Below, piece after piece: positions 1-5,668 of a DNA stretch of 7,045 bases. Origin of the DNA: Chryseobacterium sp. (lineage in GTDB: Bacteria > Bacteroidota > Bacteroidia > Flavobacteriales > Weeksellaceae); NCBI GenBank assembly GCA_003852805.1, contig RDDY01000329.1, positions 1 to 7,045 on the forward strand. Direction: 5' to 3'. A model generated the notes under the pieces. It worked only from the letters and a program-made list of their open reading frames with translations. It was not told where the DNA came from and made no database searches. The first letter of the stretch is position 1. The number at the start of each line of letters is the position of its first letter. A program made the position numbers and the translations under genes.

Positions 1-317
1 CTCTTCACCTCGCCCATCACAGCCAGAATATCTTCTTGGAGTTTATGATTCAGCGCTGCGTCCTGCACCTCGAACTTTCTTTGAACTTTTGGCGCACGGC
101 TCAGCAGCACGATAGAATCCAACTTTTTGGCAGAGAGCATCGACAGAGAGTCGCTCGGCTTCATCCGGTTTCCTTTTTCTATGTGATGAATCATGGAAAT
201 GGTGCCGAAGCTGCCGATTTGGTTTACCTCGTCGGGACGGATATTCCTGTCAGTCAGCATGGTGCTGCATGAACCGAACAGCAGTGAAACGCTTAAAATT
301 TGTAGAATGTGTTTCAT
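1..317 (-). CDS. Putative lipoprotein, N-terminal part (runs off the window)
   Basis: The frame opens with ATG at 317 and stays open to base 1, giving 105 visible residues; the C-terminus lies outside the window. It starts with a short lipoprotein-type signal: Lys2, a hydrophobic stretch at residues 4-14, then F-G-S-C with Cys17 as the likely lipidated residue. The mature part seen here is polar and probably helical, with many Lys, Glu, Ser and Leu. I do not recognise the family. The signal suggests export and anchoring in the outer or inner membrane. About 165 bases free of recognisable genes separate it from the broken gene upstream, so it may have its own promoter, but I see no convincing -33/-7 pair. 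The start choice is good because the lipobox follows directly. The gene was found by reading the reverse strand. Confidence 0.7.
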   Translation of the reverse strand, partial: MKHILQILSVSLLFGSCSTMLTDRNIRPDEVNQIGSFGTISMIHHIEKGNRMKPSDSLSMLSAKKLDSIVLLSRAPKVQRKFEVQDAALNHKLQEDILAVMGEVK

Positions 318-482
318 GTATGACGGATTGATTTTTGGTTGTTAATTTAGAGGTTGTTTTCCGACGGTTAAATTACTAAATGATCGCCAAAATATGGTTT
401 GTTAATTGCGACCCATATTGACTATTGTTTGTGGCAGTGTGCCAAAGAGACGTGTCTTTATATTGCCCTGTAGAAAACAGCT

Positions 483-677
483 TTATTTATAATACATGTT
501 CAGACTGCCCTTTCTCAACTTTCCTTCAAATATTTCACCTGTTTGATGGGGACGCTGTACCTTTAATTCAATATTTCGTTTTTCTTGCGGGAGCTTTATG
601 GTGATATAATAATGTTCGTTCCCATACTTTGAAACTGTTTTATGAGTGCTTAAAACCTTTGTATTAACATTTAACAG
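483..677 (-). pseudogene. C-terminal fragment of the frameshifted membrane protein
   Basis: A 64-residue reading frame with no usable start codon runs from just after a TGA at 678-680 to a TAA at 483-485. Its composition is protein-like: a polar domain containing SKYGNEHYYITIKLP and ending GKLRKGSLNMYYK. It lies immediately downstream of the 664-972 frame and is offset from it by one base. If one base is removed between about 667 and 677 (for example from the AAA run), the two join into a single protein of about 162 residues. That protein would have three membrane helices followed by a soluble tail. It is best read as the severed C-terminus of that gene, by real decay or by a sequencing error. 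The function is unknown. Confidence 0.6.
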
Positions 678-972
678 TCAATAAAAGACCGGAGACCAAG
701 CCGGAGATGAATAAAAACATTGCAACCGCGCCGGCTATTGTTTGTAAAACTGTGACAGGGTACCGCATCCATTTACTTTTCAACCGTAATGGACTAAATA
801 TTTGTTCGCGAAATACAATTGACAATACAATCGACAGCAATGCGAAAAATACAACCCCGTCAAACACTTTTCCGATTGCAAAGCCAAGCTCGTACGATTC
901 AAGAAAAAGGAATGGAATGAGAGCAAACAGCATCATTGCTGCGCCGAAAAAGTAAAACGAGTACTTTTTCAT
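664..972 (-). CDS. Small three-helix membrane protein, probably the N-terminal part of a frameshifted gene
   Basis: This frame encodes 102 residues from an ATG at 972. Three hydrophobic segments can be seen at about residues 5-24, 35-55 and 73-98, with basic residues (R55, then R63-K67 and R70) between the second and third. It ends abruptly four residues after the last helix. The neighbouring +1 frame continues with a coherent 62-64 residue tail down to 483, so the product seen here is probably truncated. I do not recognise the family. The remains of a methyltransferase gene end only about 40 bases upstream. A sequence close to the Bacteroidota -7 box (TATCTTTC) lies shortly before the start but has no clear -33 partner. 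It could still be expressed as a short membrane protein. Confidence 0.55.
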   Translation of the reverse strand: MKKYSFYFFGAAMMLFALIPFLFLESYELGFAIGKVFDGVVFFALLSIVLSIVFREQIFSPLRLKSKWMRYPVTVLQTIAGAVAMFLFISGLVSGLLLTVKC

Positions 973-1014
973 ACACTTTCTAAAGCGGTTGGTGAAAGAT
1001 AGAGCAGTCTACGC

Positions 1015-1283
1015 TTAGTCATGGTTGCTTTTCTTAATCGCTTTGCCGGACAGATCAACTTCTGTAACACCGGCGCTGAGCCTTACGGCGAAATGCTGCC
1101 TTGGCCGAAATGGCACTGCAAATGCAAAATGTTTTTTCCTTCGATGCCGCCTGACAGTTCAAGTTCAATATCGTTCAGCGAGGTCTTTCTTTTCAAAAAA
1201 CCATCAAGGCCATAAAACTCCGACTTCAGGTGCGCCTCTACTCTGTTATTCCAAGATTGCCGATTTATCTCTATATAATCCAT
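1015..1283 (-). pseudogene. Class I SAM-dependent methyltransferase remnant (frameshifted and truncated)
   Basis: The first frame, from ATG at 1283, encodes 66 residues beginning MDYIEINRQSWNNRVEAHL and ending in the motif I region LHLQCHFGQ, then stops at 1083. A frame shifted by one base continues with RLSAGVTEVDLSGKAIKK, which matches the strand after motif I and the next helix of the same fold (the acidic residue of VDLS normally contacts the SAM ribose). This second frame ends at a TAA at 1015-1017. Related proteins are, from memory, around 250-270 residues, so about two thirds of the gene is missing as well as the frame being broken. Nothing resembling the missing part appears downstream. 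An upstream in-frame ATG at 1340 is possible, but MDYIEINRQSWN is how the family normally begins. It is almost certainly non-functional. Confidence 0.8.
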
Positions 1284-1407
1284 GGTTTGCGGTCTGTCTT
1301 TTCGAGGCGCCGTCAAACGGTTCTCAGCACTAAAGTACAATTGAAAAACAGAACGTAAATCAGATACACTCGGTCTGTTTTTACCACAATGCCTTTAGAA
1401 ATAATAT

Positions 1408-1716
1408 TTATTCAATCGGGTACTCACTTATTATTCTGGATACTCTAGGGTTTCTTCTTGAATATAAAATTTTAAATTTATGTCCAACCCTTGCTTTAAT
1501 TCTCTCTCTTCCGTAATACACTCTATCAGAGAAATTATTTCCTTGTTGAATCTTAATTGCGGTGGTATACCTTTTCTCGTTTACTTTGTATTCCAATAAG
1601 GCGTGAGAAGAATAAAAGGTTGCATTTATTTGGTAGACTTCGGCTATCGCCTCAGTTCCATATTTTTCCAGTTGAATCTCGTCATTTAAAAACCATAACG
1701 TTATCGTCAAAACCAA
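1408..1716 (-). CDS. DUF3592-like protein with one membrane helix; start uncertain, probably the second half of a split gene
   Basis: The coordinates use the only plausible start, a TTG at 1716, but the same frame is open up to 1806 without any ATG. A start at 1716 would cut into a hydrophobic helix (VVFFSFYSFLVLTITLWFL) whose first half lies upstream at about 1717-1745. The soluble part contains an EYKVNEKRY strand followed by VGHKFKILYSRRNPRVSRI, the small beta-domain pattern I associate with DUF3592-type membrane proteins; this likeness is from memory. No Shine-Dalgarno sequence precedes the TTG. Removing one A from the A7 run at 1784-1790 fuses this frame to the 98-residue frame upstream, giving a protein of about 222 residues, which would explain the missing start. 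The alternative is a separate gene with a rare start codon. Confidence 0.5.
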   Translation of the reverse strand: MVLTITLWFLNDEIQLEKYGTEAIAEVYQINATFYSSHALLEYKVNEKRYTTAIKIQQGNNFSDRVYYGRERIKARVGHKFKILYSRRNPRVSRIISEYPIE

Positions 1717-1780
1717 AAAGGAGTAGAACGAGAAAAATACAACTTCATTCTTTGATTGAAATATCCGGCTTTCTGAGATG

Positions 1781-2077
1781 TTATTTTTTTCTTGCGATTT
1801 CTGTGATTACGCCGGCGTCTGCTTTATACTTCTTAGAAGTCTCTTTGACCCAAGCCTTAAAATCATATACGATGACGAGCCTTATCGAGATTGGTAGAAT
1901 TATAAACAGTAACCATATTAAAAATCCTGCATCGAGGCTCATAACAAATAAGACATACAGACTTATACAGACGCTTATTGCTATAAGTACAGCCTTTGTA
2001 TTTTGACCTCTATAGCTTTTCACTAAGCTTTCTATCTTTTGATTTGTCACGATGTAGTCAGAGTCGGGAATCTTCAT
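1781..2077 (-). CDS. Small two-helix membrane protein, possibly the N-terminal half of a split gene
   Basis: The frame encodes 98 residues from ATG at 2077. A polar N-terminus of about 27 residues is followed by two adjacent hydrophobic helices at about residues 28-48 and 51-71, then a basic, soluble tail (KAWVKETSKKYKADAGVITEIARKK). The stop falls directly after a run of seven A, and the next frame continues into the DUF3592-like frame, so this may be the first half of one longer membrane protein. I do not recognise the family. A perfect match to the -7 box (TACATTTG) ends only five bases before the ATG; if it is used, the transcript would be leaderless or nearly so. Three 21-nt units lie immediately upstream. 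Confidence 0.55.
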   Translation of the reverse strand: MKIPDSDYIVTNQKIESLVKSYRGQNTKAVLIAISVCISLYVLFVMSLDAGFLIWLLFIILPISIRLVIVYDFKAWVKETSKKYKADAGVITEIARKK

Positions 2078-2082
2078 AAAAG

Positions 2083-2090
2083 CAAATGTA
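2083..2090 (-). promoter_or_regulatory. Possible -7 promoter box upstream of the 98-residue membrane gene
   Basis: Read on the minus strand this is TACATTTG, an exact match to the Bacteroidota -7 consensus TAnnTTTG. No TTTG-like -33 element is seen at the right distance, and the box is so close to the ATG that the mRNA would have almost no leader. A chance match in AT-rich DNA is possible. Confidence 0.3.
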
Positions 2091-2098
2091 AGGTTAAA

Positions 2099-2161
2099 CG
2101 ATTTCCCTAAGAGGTCCGTCGTTTCCCCTCAAAGGTCCAACGATACAGCTCGCAGGTACAA
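2099..2161. repeat. Three degenerate 21-nt tandem units
   Basis: Units start at 2099, 2120 and 2141, each exactly 21 bases with no gap. All begin CG, and AGGT occupies the same place in each (AGGTCC in the first two, AGGTAC in the third). By eye, units 1 and 2 agree at about 15 of 21 positions and units 2 and 3 at about 14. The block ends about 20 bases upstream of the 98-residue membrane gene. It could be an array of protein-binding sites, an old duplication, or part of a dispersed repeat. A 21-base period would also fit a seven-codon repeat, but the frames contain stops. Confidence 0.45.
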
Positions 2162-2353
2162 AATTACAAACGAAAACCGCCTATGCTTTCACCGGGCTTT
2201 TGGAGAACCTGAAGAGAGTAGACCGGTGTGGTTGTCTCGTTGTGGAAGCCGGATTTCTATGCGCCGGCGTTGCATTTTGAATCGATTGTGTAGACCTAGT
2301 AGATCCGTAACCTGTTTGTATCAGCGTCAGCGGTGTGAAACGCTGGGTATCTT
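2162..2353. other. Intergenic stretch without a recognisable gene
   Basis: This stretch lies between the acr3 stop and the 21-nt repeats. Its base composition is like that of the ars genes. One plus-strand frame is open for about 65 codons but lacks an ATG and is rich in Arg and Cys, which looks like chance. A short piece of another plus frame (around 2231-2290) reads like protein (SLWKPDFYAPALHFES) but is flanked by stops. This may be debris of an older gene. Just after the acr3 stop there is a small inverted repeat (CAGCG/CGCTG, about 2322-2346) without a T-run, so I do not call a terminator. Confidence 0.4.
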
Positions 2354-3388
2354 TTATTCGGAGTAATATTTCCGTTTGAAATACAGACTTACTTTGACCA
2401 ATAAAATCAAAACAGGAACTTCTACCAACGGGCCGATGACGGCTGTGAACGCTTGTGGCGAGTTCAGCCCGAATACCGTAATGGCTACGGCAATGGCCAG
2501 CTCAAAATTATTCCCCGTGGCAGTAAACGCAATGGAGGCATTTTTATCGTAAGGAAGTTTCAAAGCTTTGCCGACAAAGAAGCTGATGAAAAACATCAAA
2601 GAAAAATACAGGATCAGCGGAATGGCAATCTTGACCACATCCAAAGGCAGCTCGATCATTTGATTGCCTTTTAAACTGAACATCAATACAATGGTTGCCA
2701 GCAGAGCGATGAGCGTTATCGGCGATATTTTAGGAACAAACTTACGGTTGAACCAATCCTTTCCTTTTTGTTTAATTAAAAAATATCGGCTGAGAAAGCC
2801 TGCCAGGAACGGAATCCCCAAGTAGATCAGAACACTCTCTGTAACCGCCCGCATGGAAACATGAACGTCAAAACGGCCCAAGCCGAGATATCCTGGCAGG
2901 ACATTGATGAACAGCCACACAAAAAAACTGTAGGAAACGATTTGAAAAAGGCTGTTCAAAGCCACCAATAAAGCAGTGTATTCTCTGTTGGCTTTGGATA
3001 GATCACTCCAGACGATTACCATGGCAATGCACCTCGCCAAGCCGATGAGGATCAGGCCCGTCATGTATTCGGGCTCATTCCGCAGAAACAAAACGGCTAA
3101 CCCGAACATCAAAACCGTTCCCACAACCCAATTCAGGAGGAGTGAAATGCTGATGGCTTTTTTGTCTCGTGCGACCTTCGGCAGAAGCGAATAATCTACC
3201 TTGGCCAGCGGCGGGTACATCATGAGTATCAGCCCCACGGCAAGCGGAATGTTGGTGGTTCCGACGGAAAAAGCATTGATGTTTCCGGCGATGGACGGAA
3301 AGGCGTACCCCAGCCCTACGCCTGCGAGCATGGCAAGGAATATCCACAGCGTAAGGTAGCGGTCAATAAACTTCAGTTTTGGTCGCAT
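2354..3388 (-). CDS. acr3: ACR3-family arsenite efflux transporter
   Basis: This is an inner-membrane carrier that exports arsenite, As(III), driven by the proton-motive force. The 344-residue product has the normal family length and about ten hydrophobic segments. The signature GLARCIAMVIVW covers residues 116-127 and supplies Cys120; TGNNFELAIA near residues 291-300 supplies Glu296. These two residues are 176 apart, matching the spacing of the essential Cys129 and Glu305 of the well-studied Alkaliphilus Acr3, so the transporter should be active. The start MRPKLKFIDRYLTLWIF is typical. The gene begins nine bases after the DUF6428 stop and is the last gene of the arsR operon. It is sometimes labelled arsB in this phylum, but the sequence belongs to the ACR3 (BART superfamily) group, not to the E. 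coli ArsB family. Confidence 0.95.
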   Translation of the reverse strand: MRPKLKFIDRYLTLWIFLAMLAGVGLGYAFPSIAGNINAFSVGTTNIPLAVGLILMMYPPLAKVDYSLLPKVARDKKAISISLLLNWVVGTVLMFGLAVLFLRNEPEYMTGLILIGLARCIAMVIVWSDLSKANREYTALLVALNSLFQIVSYSFFVWLFINVLPGYLGLGRFDVHVSMRAVTESVLIYLGIPFLAGFLSRYFLIKQKGKDWFNRKFVPKISPITLIALLATIVLMFSLKGNQMIELPLDVVKIAIPLILYFSLMFFISFFVGKALKLPYDKNASIAFTATGNNFELAIAVAITVFGLNSPQAFTAVIGPLVEVPVLILLVKVSLYFKRKYYSE

Positions 3389-3397
3389 ATTCCGCGA

Positions 3398-3865
3398 TTA
3401 ACAGCATCCGCTGCCCGGCGTGCAGGCGTTGTTTGCCGATAGCTCGGCTACATTTTTCTTGGTTTTCCCGGGCGGAAGTCCGCACGCATCCTCGGCCAAG
3501 CACGCAGTTGTTTTGTTTTGCAGGAGGAAATGCGTTCCGTCAAACGCCAAGCCGTATTTTCCTATGGTTTGAGCCTGATATTCCACTTCAACTTCCGCAT
3601 CCTCCAAGCCCAATTTTTCTTCGGAAAGTCGGATGATGTTCAAAAGCCGCGCAGGTTTTAAACGATGCTCAAAATCATCGGCAGTCCACAACTGAAAACT
3701 GACGGTTTTCTCTGTGCGAATGACGCCGCCACAATCAATAAAGTGTTTGGTAACCATTCCTACTTCGGTTACATGGAAATGCTCAGGAACAACGGCGCCG
3801 TTCTCCAGTTGGAAGCCTAGCTTTTCTAAGGTTGGCAAAAGTGCTTTTACTTGTGACAGTCTCAT
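3398..3865 (-). CDS. DUF6428 family protein of the arsenic operon
   Basis: The product is a 155-residue soluble protein of unknown biochemical role that regularly sits between arsR and the arsenite exporter in Bacteroidota. Visible landmarks are MRLSQVKALL at the start, HFHVTEVG (29-36), HFIDCGG (41-47, Cys45), the FQLW strand near 57-60, EVEVEY (91-96), and a Cys-rich C-terminus (Cys122, Cys128, Cys148 and a terminal CC). The histidines and cysteines would suit metalloid binding, which is inference. The frame is open further upstream to 3955, but that start would overlap arsR; the ATG at 3865 leaves 19 bases after arsR and matches the usual N-terminus. It is probably co-transcribed with arsR and acr3. 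Confidence 0.85.
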   Translation of the reverse strand: MRLSQVKALLPTLEKLGFQLENGAVVPEHFHVTEVGMVTKHFIDCGGVIRTEKTVSFQLWTADDFEHRLKPARLLNIIRLSEEKLGLEDAEVEVEYQAQTIGKYGLAFDGTHFLLQNKTTACLAEDACGLPPGKTKKNVAELSANNACTPGSGCC

Positions 3866-3884
3866 ATTTGTATCTTTTTGTAGT

Positions 3885-4223
3885 TCAGCAACAATCCTGG
3901 TTCTTGCGCGTAAGGGAGGCCGAGATATGTGTGAAATATTGTTGCACTTCTTCAATCGTATTTTCGTCGATGCAATAGCAGATCGTGTTTCCCTCGACGG
4001 TTCCCTTGATCAGTTTTGCATTCTTAAGTTCTTTGAGATGCCTGGAAACCGTGGGCTGTGCCAGGGGAAGCGCCTCTACAATATCACCGCAAATACAGGC
4101 GTCCACGGACATTAAATATTCCAGAATGGCCACTCGTGCAGGGTGTCCCAATGCTCTCAGGATGTGGGCCATTTCGCGCTGGCCTTCGATAAAATCATTC
4201 GGCTTTGTAGGTTCTGTATCCAT
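3885..4223 (-). CDS. arsR: ArsR/SmtB-family arsenite-responsive repressor
   Basis: This is a 112-residue winged-helix repressor that should hold the operon off until arsenite binds. LGHPARVAILEYL (25-37) is the usual first helix. VDACICGDIVEALPLAQ leads into the recognition helix PTVSRHLKELK (57-67), followed by the wing region LIKGTVEGNTICYCI. Cys43-X-Cys45 sits where the E. coli ArsR thiolates lie; Cys82, Cys84 and the terminal Cys111-Cys112 are further candidate ligands. I use the ATG at 4223. A TTG at 4244 would add seven residues but lies inside the probable operator. It is the first gene of the operon and is followed closely by the DUF6428 gene. Confidence 0.93.
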   Translation of the reverse strand: MDTEPTKPNDFIEGQREMAHILRALGHPARVAILEYLMSVDACICGDIVEALPLAQPTVSRHLKELKNAKLIKGTVEGNTICYCIDENTIEEVQQYFTHISASLTRKNQDCC

Positions 4224-4236
4224 GGGCTCATTTGTA

Positions 4237-4254
4237 TATTGCAATATTACGATA
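4237..4254. promoter_or_regulatory. Probable ArsR operator
   Basis: This 18-base imperfect inverted repeat, TATTGCAATATTACGATA, is centred on AATATT; its two halves differ only at two pairs. It contains the perfect 12-base palindrome ATATTGCAATAT at 4236-4247. It lies 13 bases upstream of the arsR ATG and covers the candidate -7 box, the expected place for ArsR to block RNA polymerase. It resembles ArsR/SmtB operators in this phylum; binding itself is inferred. Confidence 0.6.
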
Positions 4255-4273
4255 GACTTTTAAATAGCAAAAA
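4242..4273 (-). promoter_or_regulatory. Candidate promoter of the ars operon
   Basis: On the minus strand, TTTTTG at 4273-4268 could serve as the -33 element and TAATATTG at 4249-4242 as the -7 element (one mismatch to TAnnTTTG), with 18 bases between. The transcript would start very near the ATG at 4223. The overlap with the palindromic operator strengthens the call. Confidence 0.45.
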
Positions 4274-4320
4274 CTTTCATGCATGTTTTAGCCTACCAAA
4301 GATGTTAAATGGGCTCTTAG

Positions 4321-4544
4321 AGTGTAGATAAGTGTGCGGAGGTTCGGAGGGTTGTGGGTGACGGGCGGTATAATGGCGAAGTGGCGGAAATCGAGGCGGA
4401 AAGTTTCAATTTAGCCATATATTAAGCAAAAGCCATTTTATTGAATAAATTTAAGAAGAAAGTCAATATAATTACTAATTGGCTTTTTGCGGAAGAAAGC
4501 TGAAACTTCAAACTTTACTCTAACTCGCCATTGCGCCAAGCCCT
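4321..4544. repeat. Large nested imperfect hairpin with a G-rich arm
   Basis: This gene-free block contains five nested inverted pairs in perfect mirror order: AGGGTTG (4348) with CAAGCCCT (4537); GGCG (4364) with CGCC (4534); AATGGCGA (4372) with TCGCCATT (4525); AAGTTTCA (4401) with TGAAACTT (4501); and GCAAAAGCCA (4426) with TGGCTTTTTGC (4480, one extra T). The loop at 4436-4479 is very AT-rich. The outer left flank at 4321-4370 has about 25 G and only 4 C on the plus strand. It starts 13 bases past the gapS4b stop. It could act as a transcription barrier, a recombination site or a remnant of a small mobile element. It lacks the clear core sites of a standard integron attC. Confidence 0.6.
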
Positions 4545-4557
4545 TGCTACATTGCAG

Positions 4558-5664
4558 TTATGTTATTTTGAATCTATTATAACTTTCTACTTTTTTCTTT
4601 TCAAAGAATTCGAGAAGTTTTTTTCTGATTTTATTTTCTGTACTTGGATTCTTATGTTCACGACCAAGAATTAATTCAATTGACATTTGAAAATCTGCAT
4701 TTTCGTCTTTTGATTTTACATAATCTGGAAATCCAAGATTTACAACCACACTTCCTTCTATACCACTAAAAGATAGAGCATATCTAAATTTAACAGCTCC
4801 GAAAATTAGTTTTGGGTAATATTCTTCCTTGTAGATAAGTACATGATTTTGTAACTCTTTCCCGTTAAGTTTTAAATTATCTATTTCATCTAAGAACAAT
4901 TTTACATCTTTATGAGATTCTACATTTTCATCAAGATATAAGTCTATATCTGTAATCGACTTGAAATCAAGATAAATAGTAAAATTACTAGTTAATGAGT
5001 AAAAAAACTTTATTCTTGAAGAGTTGTCAAAATGATTAAACTTTACAGAAATAATATCGTCATATGATTTAATGAGTGACTTTGTGAACATTTGCTCTTT
5101 TAAAGCATTTAATATTATGTTATTTACTTCAAATGTTTCTTTAGATGTCGAATCTTGCTGAACCGAAATTTGTATATCATTATCAGATATTTTTTTTAAT
5201 GTAACTGCACCTTTGTGATATGTTTTGTTATTTGTCCAATCACTTAAAATATTTTCTCTTTCAATTTGGTATTCGAAAATTGCTGTAAATTCATCTTCAA
5301 AATAAAAATTAGGGTTACCAACTACAGAATAATTAGGTTTATATGTATGACGATTTTTGATTAATGAATTAATATCGATATTATCTCCAATTACTTCTTG
5401 AAAGTCGAAATCATTTTTACAATTGATGGATGAAGTTCTATATTTTACAGTTTCTTCTTTTGTTTTTTGAGTTTCATACAATTCTAAGAAGTCTTTTGGA
5501 CTAATGATACTTTTCATTATTAAAGGAACTGAGTTGTTTTTCTGATTTTGTCCTAAGAAAACACCTTTTTCCCTTAGTAGTGAGTTTATGTTTGCATTTG
5601 TAATATTTGATTTAACAAGCAGTTGTCTAATAGTATCGCCCTGAGGAAGTATATCTTTATTCAT
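4558..5664 (-). CDS. gapS4b: GapS4b family protein, second component of the GAPS4 anti-phage defence system
   Basis: The product has 368 residues from ATG at 5664. The N-terminus (MNKDILPQGDTIRQLL, then ITNANINSLLREKGVF and a VPLIMKSIISPKDFLEL segment within the first 65 residues) is the pattern I recall for GapS4b proteins. It looks like a small helical, possibly nucleic-acid-binding domain. The rest alternates charged helices and beta strands, has no signal peptide or membrane segment, and shows no enzymatic motif I can name. The gene starts four bases after the gapS4a stop, so the two are co-transcribed and probably form a complex. By analogy with the known pair it would help recognise the invader or control the nuclease; that division of labour is inference. 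Base composition is far more AT-rich than the ars genes, which suggests horizontal acquisition. Confidence 0.8.
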   Translation of the reverse strand: MNKDILPQGDTIRQLLVKSNITNANINSLLREKGVFLGQNQKNNSVPLIMKSIISPKDFLELYETQKTKEETVKYRTSSINCKNDFDFQEVIGDNIDINSLIKNRHTYKPNYSVVGNPNFYFEDEFTAIFEYQIERENILSDWTNNKTYHKGAVTLKKISDNDIQISVQQDSTSKETFEVNNIILNALKEQMFTKSLIKSYDDIISVKFNHFDNSSRIKFFYSLTSNFTIYLDFKSITDIDLYLDENVESHKDVKLFLDEIDNLKLNGKELQNHVLIYKEEYYPKLIFGAVKFRYALSFSGIEGSVVVNLGFPDYVKSKDENADFQMSIELILGREHKNPSTENKIRKKLLEFFEKKKVESYNRFKIT

Positions 5665-5668
5665 ATTC

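Noticed and set aside
2322..2346. Terminator after acr3
   Set aside because: The CAGCG/CGCTG pair has a long loop and no T-run on the minus strand.
2162..2356. Plus-strand frame of about 65 codons opposite the end of acr3
   Set aside because: It has no start codon and a composition rich in Arg, Cys and Ser that resembles a random frame.
3075..3347. 90-residue minus-strand frame inside acr3
   Set aside because: It is a shadow of the transporter gene in another frame, rich in Arg and His, with no independent signals.
3866..3955. Upstream extension of the DUF6428 gene
   Set aside because: It would overlap the end of arsR in another frame, and the sequence before MRLSQVK does not look like the family; the ATG at 3865 fits.
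3714..4115. 133-residue plus-strand frame across arsR and DUF6428
   Set aside because: It is antisense to two clearly recognised genes and has no family features.
4224..4244. TTG start for ArsR
   Set aside because: It lies inside the palindromic operator, and a good ATG follows at 4223.
4348..4560. Standard integron attC site
   Set aside because: The hairpin layout fits, but no pair of RYYYAAC and GTTRRRY core sites is found at the right places, the element is longer than normal attC sites, and no integrase is in view. I keep only a cassette-like description.
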